A DNA stretch of 36,585 nt, taken from the NCBI RefSeq assembly GCF_005063415.1, contig NZ_SUEG01000022.1:17997-54581 (forward strand). The letters are read 5' to 3'. The notes under the pieces are model-generated. The model was not told the origin of the DNA. It searched no databases and saw only the letters and a list, made by a program, of their open reading frames with translations. Made by a program: the position numbers and the translations under genes. Below, piece after piece: positions 34,607 to 36,585 of the stretch (within the stretch, counting starts at the first letter, position 1; every line of letters starts with the position of its first letter). This DNA comes from Mesorhizobium sp. GTDB lineage: Bacteria > Pseudomonadota > Alphaproteobacteria > Rhizobiales > Rhizobiaceae.

Positions 34607-34744
34607 TCATAGCCCGGCGCGATCCGATCCAGGCTTGCCGTGGTTCAATCGGTACGCCTCGTCTTCCGACTTCGCTTCGACAGCAGTGTGTTTCCGCTCC
34701 GCAGCTTCTTGCAGTTCCGTCGTGCCTAAATCGTTCGTGGACAT
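34607..34744 (-). CDS. doubtful 45-residue hypothetical protein
   Basis: ATG at 34744 has GGAG seven bases upstream and opens a short, charged, hydrophilic frame (MSTNDLGTTELQEAAERKHT at the start, ending GSDRAGL). An out-of-frame continuation, PGYDRTNTETQKWLGSEALH, also looks protein-like and ends near 34530, so this may be a frameshifted longer gene. I recognise no family. Confidence 0.25.
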   Translation of the reverse strand: MSTNDLGTTELQEAAERKHTAVEAKSEDEAYRLNHGKPGSDRAGL

Positions 34745-35331
34745 GGTTTTCTCCGGTTTCTGCTTATTGAGGGCGCGGCAAACCGTACCGCCACAAGCCA
34801 GGGGCCGTATCGGGCAAACTCCCCAAATCTCACGTCGGAACTATGGGGAATTTCACCCACGGCCGCGTTGGGAAAGACTCTAGAGAAAAGGTCGAAGGCT
34901 CAAGAACGCAAGCTAAGTCATTGCATCGCAGTGGCTTTTCGCATTTTACTTGCAAATGGCGGATATGAACTTAGACGAAATTGGCGGGCTCTCAGTCGGC
35001 TTCCGCCCCCCCTTCGGCGTCTTCATCCGGTACGGTTTCATCAAAGATGACCGACAAGACAACATCCATCAGCCTGCGGCGCCTCGACGCCATGATCGTC
35101 GCTTGGGGGGAAGGCCGGACTGGCGCCCTGAGCATTTGTGGCGCAACTGCGACCCATGGCATGTGCATGGAATGGCGGGAAGACACCGTCCTCGGGCAAG
35201 GTGCGGCAACGCTATCATATCACGATGATAGTCATCAATTCGCCCTTCTGCCGTGCAGACTTTGGTCTTCCGCTTGATTGGCGCGAACGCGACTTCCTAT
35301 TCCAAGCGCGCTCGAATGCTTAGGCTCAGGT

Positions 35332-35490
35332 TTAAGGTGGCGCCGCATTGCGGTCTGGGCAATCAAGGGTTGAGCCTTCCCCACATGGAGAAGGCTGATC
35401 GCCAACGCCGCCATAACGTTCAACGAGTTTTGCGAATCCGTAGGCGAAGGCGGAAAGAAGCGCCAGGATAACCACTATTCGGATGGCCAT
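35332..35490 (-). CDS. small membrane or secreted hypothetical protein
   Basis: A 52-residue frame with a hydrophobic N-terminal segment (MAIRIVVILALLSAFAYGFA, about residues 3-20), a short charged stretch and two cysteines in PCGEGS and LDCPD. The amino-acid pattern looks like a small exported or membrane-anchored protein, but no clear ribosome site precedes the ATG and I know no family. Composition is the only support. Confidence 0.35.
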   Translation of the reverse strand: MAIRIVVILALLSAFAYGFAKLVERYGGVGDQPSPCGEGSTLDCPDRNAAPP

Positions 35491-35633
35491 AGGGGATCGT
35501 AACAGGATCCCACATTGGATGTCGCAATTCCTCCGCTGCCGGTAGTGCGTCAGTTTGAAATTTGAGCTTTGCCGTGTCGCATCCGGTTCCCGGCTCCTAT
35601 ATGCTTAGCGAAGGTACGCAGGAGACGTGGGTC

Positions 35634-36061
35634 ATGAGCGTGACGTCTGGTAAGCCCGAGCATGTCGCTACCGCTTTTGCGAACGCTTGGAACCGGCATG
35701 ACATGGATGAGTTTGCGTCTCTGTTCGCTTCCGATGCTAATTTCGTTAACGTCGTAGGTGTTTGGTGGAAGAACCGATCGAGATCGAAGCGGCGCACCGA
35801 GCCACCCATGATACCACGTTTCGGGATAGCCGATTAGAAGGCGATATCTCGTCGGTTGTGGAATTGGCTCCGGGGCTTGCTGCTGTTCATTACACTTGGA
35901 CCCTAACGGGAGCATGTGCTCCTGACGGCTCCCCGGCCGGGGTTAGGAAAGGCATATTGCTTCTGATTGCCCAAGAAGGGCAGTCGGGATGGCGAATCAA
36001 GGTGGCTCAGAACACGGATATTGTTCCAGGCGCAATCGCCCCAGCCGGCTCAAAAGGCTAG
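35634..36061 (+). pseudogene. SgcJ/EcaC-type (SnoaL/DUF4440-like) gene with one frameshift
   Basis: ATG at 35634 has AGGAG nine bases upstream and begins MSVTSGKPEHVATAFANAWN, then DEFASLFASDANFVNVVGVWWK, the NTF2-like fold of the SgcJ/EcaC family. Near 35770-35780 the frame is lost; the rest continues one frame over as EIEAAHRATHDTTFRDS, ELAPGLAAVHYTW and GWRIKVAQNTDIVPG, ending at 36061. One missing base after the lysine of WWK would explain it. All other family features are present, so inactivation looks recent. A single sequencing error is the main alternative. Confidence 0.75.
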
Positions 36062-36119
36062 CTCGCGCCAACCGGAGGCGGAACAGGGCGTCCACCAGCG
36101 AGTCTGACCACCAATACGT

Positions 36120-36350
36120 ATGCGTGTCGGAATGCCGAATTCGACTGCTTTGATCCTCATCACCGAGGCCGTCAGCGCCACGCGTGCCGAATTCCTGGTC
36201 TTCGCCAAGGCCCATGGCGCCATGGACCTGAGGGTACCGGCCGAGGTGCGCGTCGTTGCGAAAGTGCCTGTCCTCAGCTCAGGCAAGCTCGATTACTCCG
36301 CCGTGACCAAAATGGTGAGCGGCGAAGACATGAAAACCCGAGCGGCTTGA
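36120..36350 (+). pseudogene. C-terminal fragment of an AMP-binding (acyl-CoA/acyl-ACP synthetase-like) protein
   Basis: Seventy-six codons resemble the C-terminal subdomain of Aas-type AMP-forming acyl ligases: TRAEFLVFAKAHGAMDLRVP, then EVRVVAKVPVLSSGKLDYSA, where the GK lysine is the usual catalytic lysine of adenylate-forming enzymes. An in-frame stop at 36105-36107 precedes it and no upstream part of the enzyme is present, so it is a scrap. The assignment is by pattern only. Confidence 0.5.
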
Positions 36351-36585
36351 CATAGCCGACTGAGGAAGTCGGCCTGTTTGCCCCAATCACATGCAACTAA
36401 GGTCGTCTTGGCTCAAAGGTAGCCTTTGGCCGAGGTCGGTTCTGAATTGAAGCCGGCCTACATCTATCATGAAGTGAACGGCAGTTTTGCGCTTCAATAT
36501 CGGCCGCAGAGGCGGATTTTGCTTTCGCCCAAAGCAGATGAGGTGGATGGCTCCCGCTCCCGGCATCTGAGTGCCACAGTGGGTT
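36351..36585. other. end of window, nothing recognised
   Basis: The last 235 bases contain no gene I can support. A short frame around 36425-36580 is open but has no family resemblance. Confidence 0.35.

Larger units (their letters stand above)
34375..35633. other. long gene-poor stretch after the ABC transporter
   Basis: About 1,260 bases with no recognisable protein family on either strand, apart from two doubtful small minus-strand ORFs listed separately. Base composition is less GC-rich than in the flanking operons, with several broken short frames, as expected for decaying or intergenic DNA. No tRNA, insertion-sequence ends or CRISPR repeats were seen. Confidence 0.5.

Noticed and set aside
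34981..35277. A 98-codon plus-strand frame in the gene-poor stretch
   Set aside because: No ribosome site, no family resemblance, and an overlapping minus-strand frame is equally open.

Overview
The window looks like a chromosomal segment of a high-GC alphaproteobacterium. It most resembles a rhizobial lineage such as Mesorhizobium or a close relative. The grounds are the fixNOQP/fixGHIS arrangement, a FixL-type heme PAS sensor, an FnrN-type regulator with a C-x2-C-x7-C cluster, the bigR/blh sulfide operon and protein-level resemblance throughout. The genus is an inference and no database was searched.

Positions 1-13326 form a low-oxygen block. It holds the N-terminal part of a soluble FixL-like sensor, a tandem universal stress protein, a DUF6455 protein, fixGHIS (assembly of the cbb3 oxidase), fixNOQP (the cbb3 oxidase), a hemerythrin-like protein, fnrN and hemN. 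Four 14-bp FNR/FixK-type boxes of the form TTGAY-N4-RTCAA lie before usp, fixG, fixN/hemerythrin and fnrN/hemN. The block therefore looks like one FixK/FnrN regulon.

Positions 13339-19660 form a nitrite/nitric-oxide block: nirK, nirV, a group-III truncated globin and a two-TM K+-channel-like protein in one probable operon, then pseudoazurin, nnrS, nnrR and a small DUF1858 protein. Four boxes of a second type, TTGCS-N4-SGCAA, precede nirK, pseudoazurin, nnrS and the DUF1858 gene. This is the expected NnrR site. No nor genes are visible here.

Positions 19664-22697 hold an aldehyde dehydrogenase with a DUF779 partner, plus an AcoR-like regulator that has GAF and Fis-type HTH regions but lacks the sigma-54 AAA+ domain. 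An 18-bp dyad sits upstream of the dehydrogenase. Positions 23342-26643 are a tightly overlapping sulfide/persulfide operon (blh, bigR, two YeeE/YedE halves, TauE) behind an AT-rich promoter/operator.

Positions 26700-29600 are a decayed patch: a frameshifted cupin, a RibD-type reductase with three frame breaks, an intact Xre/RES toxin-antitoxin pair and a tyrosine-recombinase C-terminal remnant. Positions 29620-34374 are a complete branched-chain amino-acid-type ABC importer. From 34375 to the end the DNA is mostly non-coding or decayed, with two doubtful small ORFs, a frameshifted SgcJ/EcaC-type gene and the C-terminal scrap of an AMP-binding ligase.
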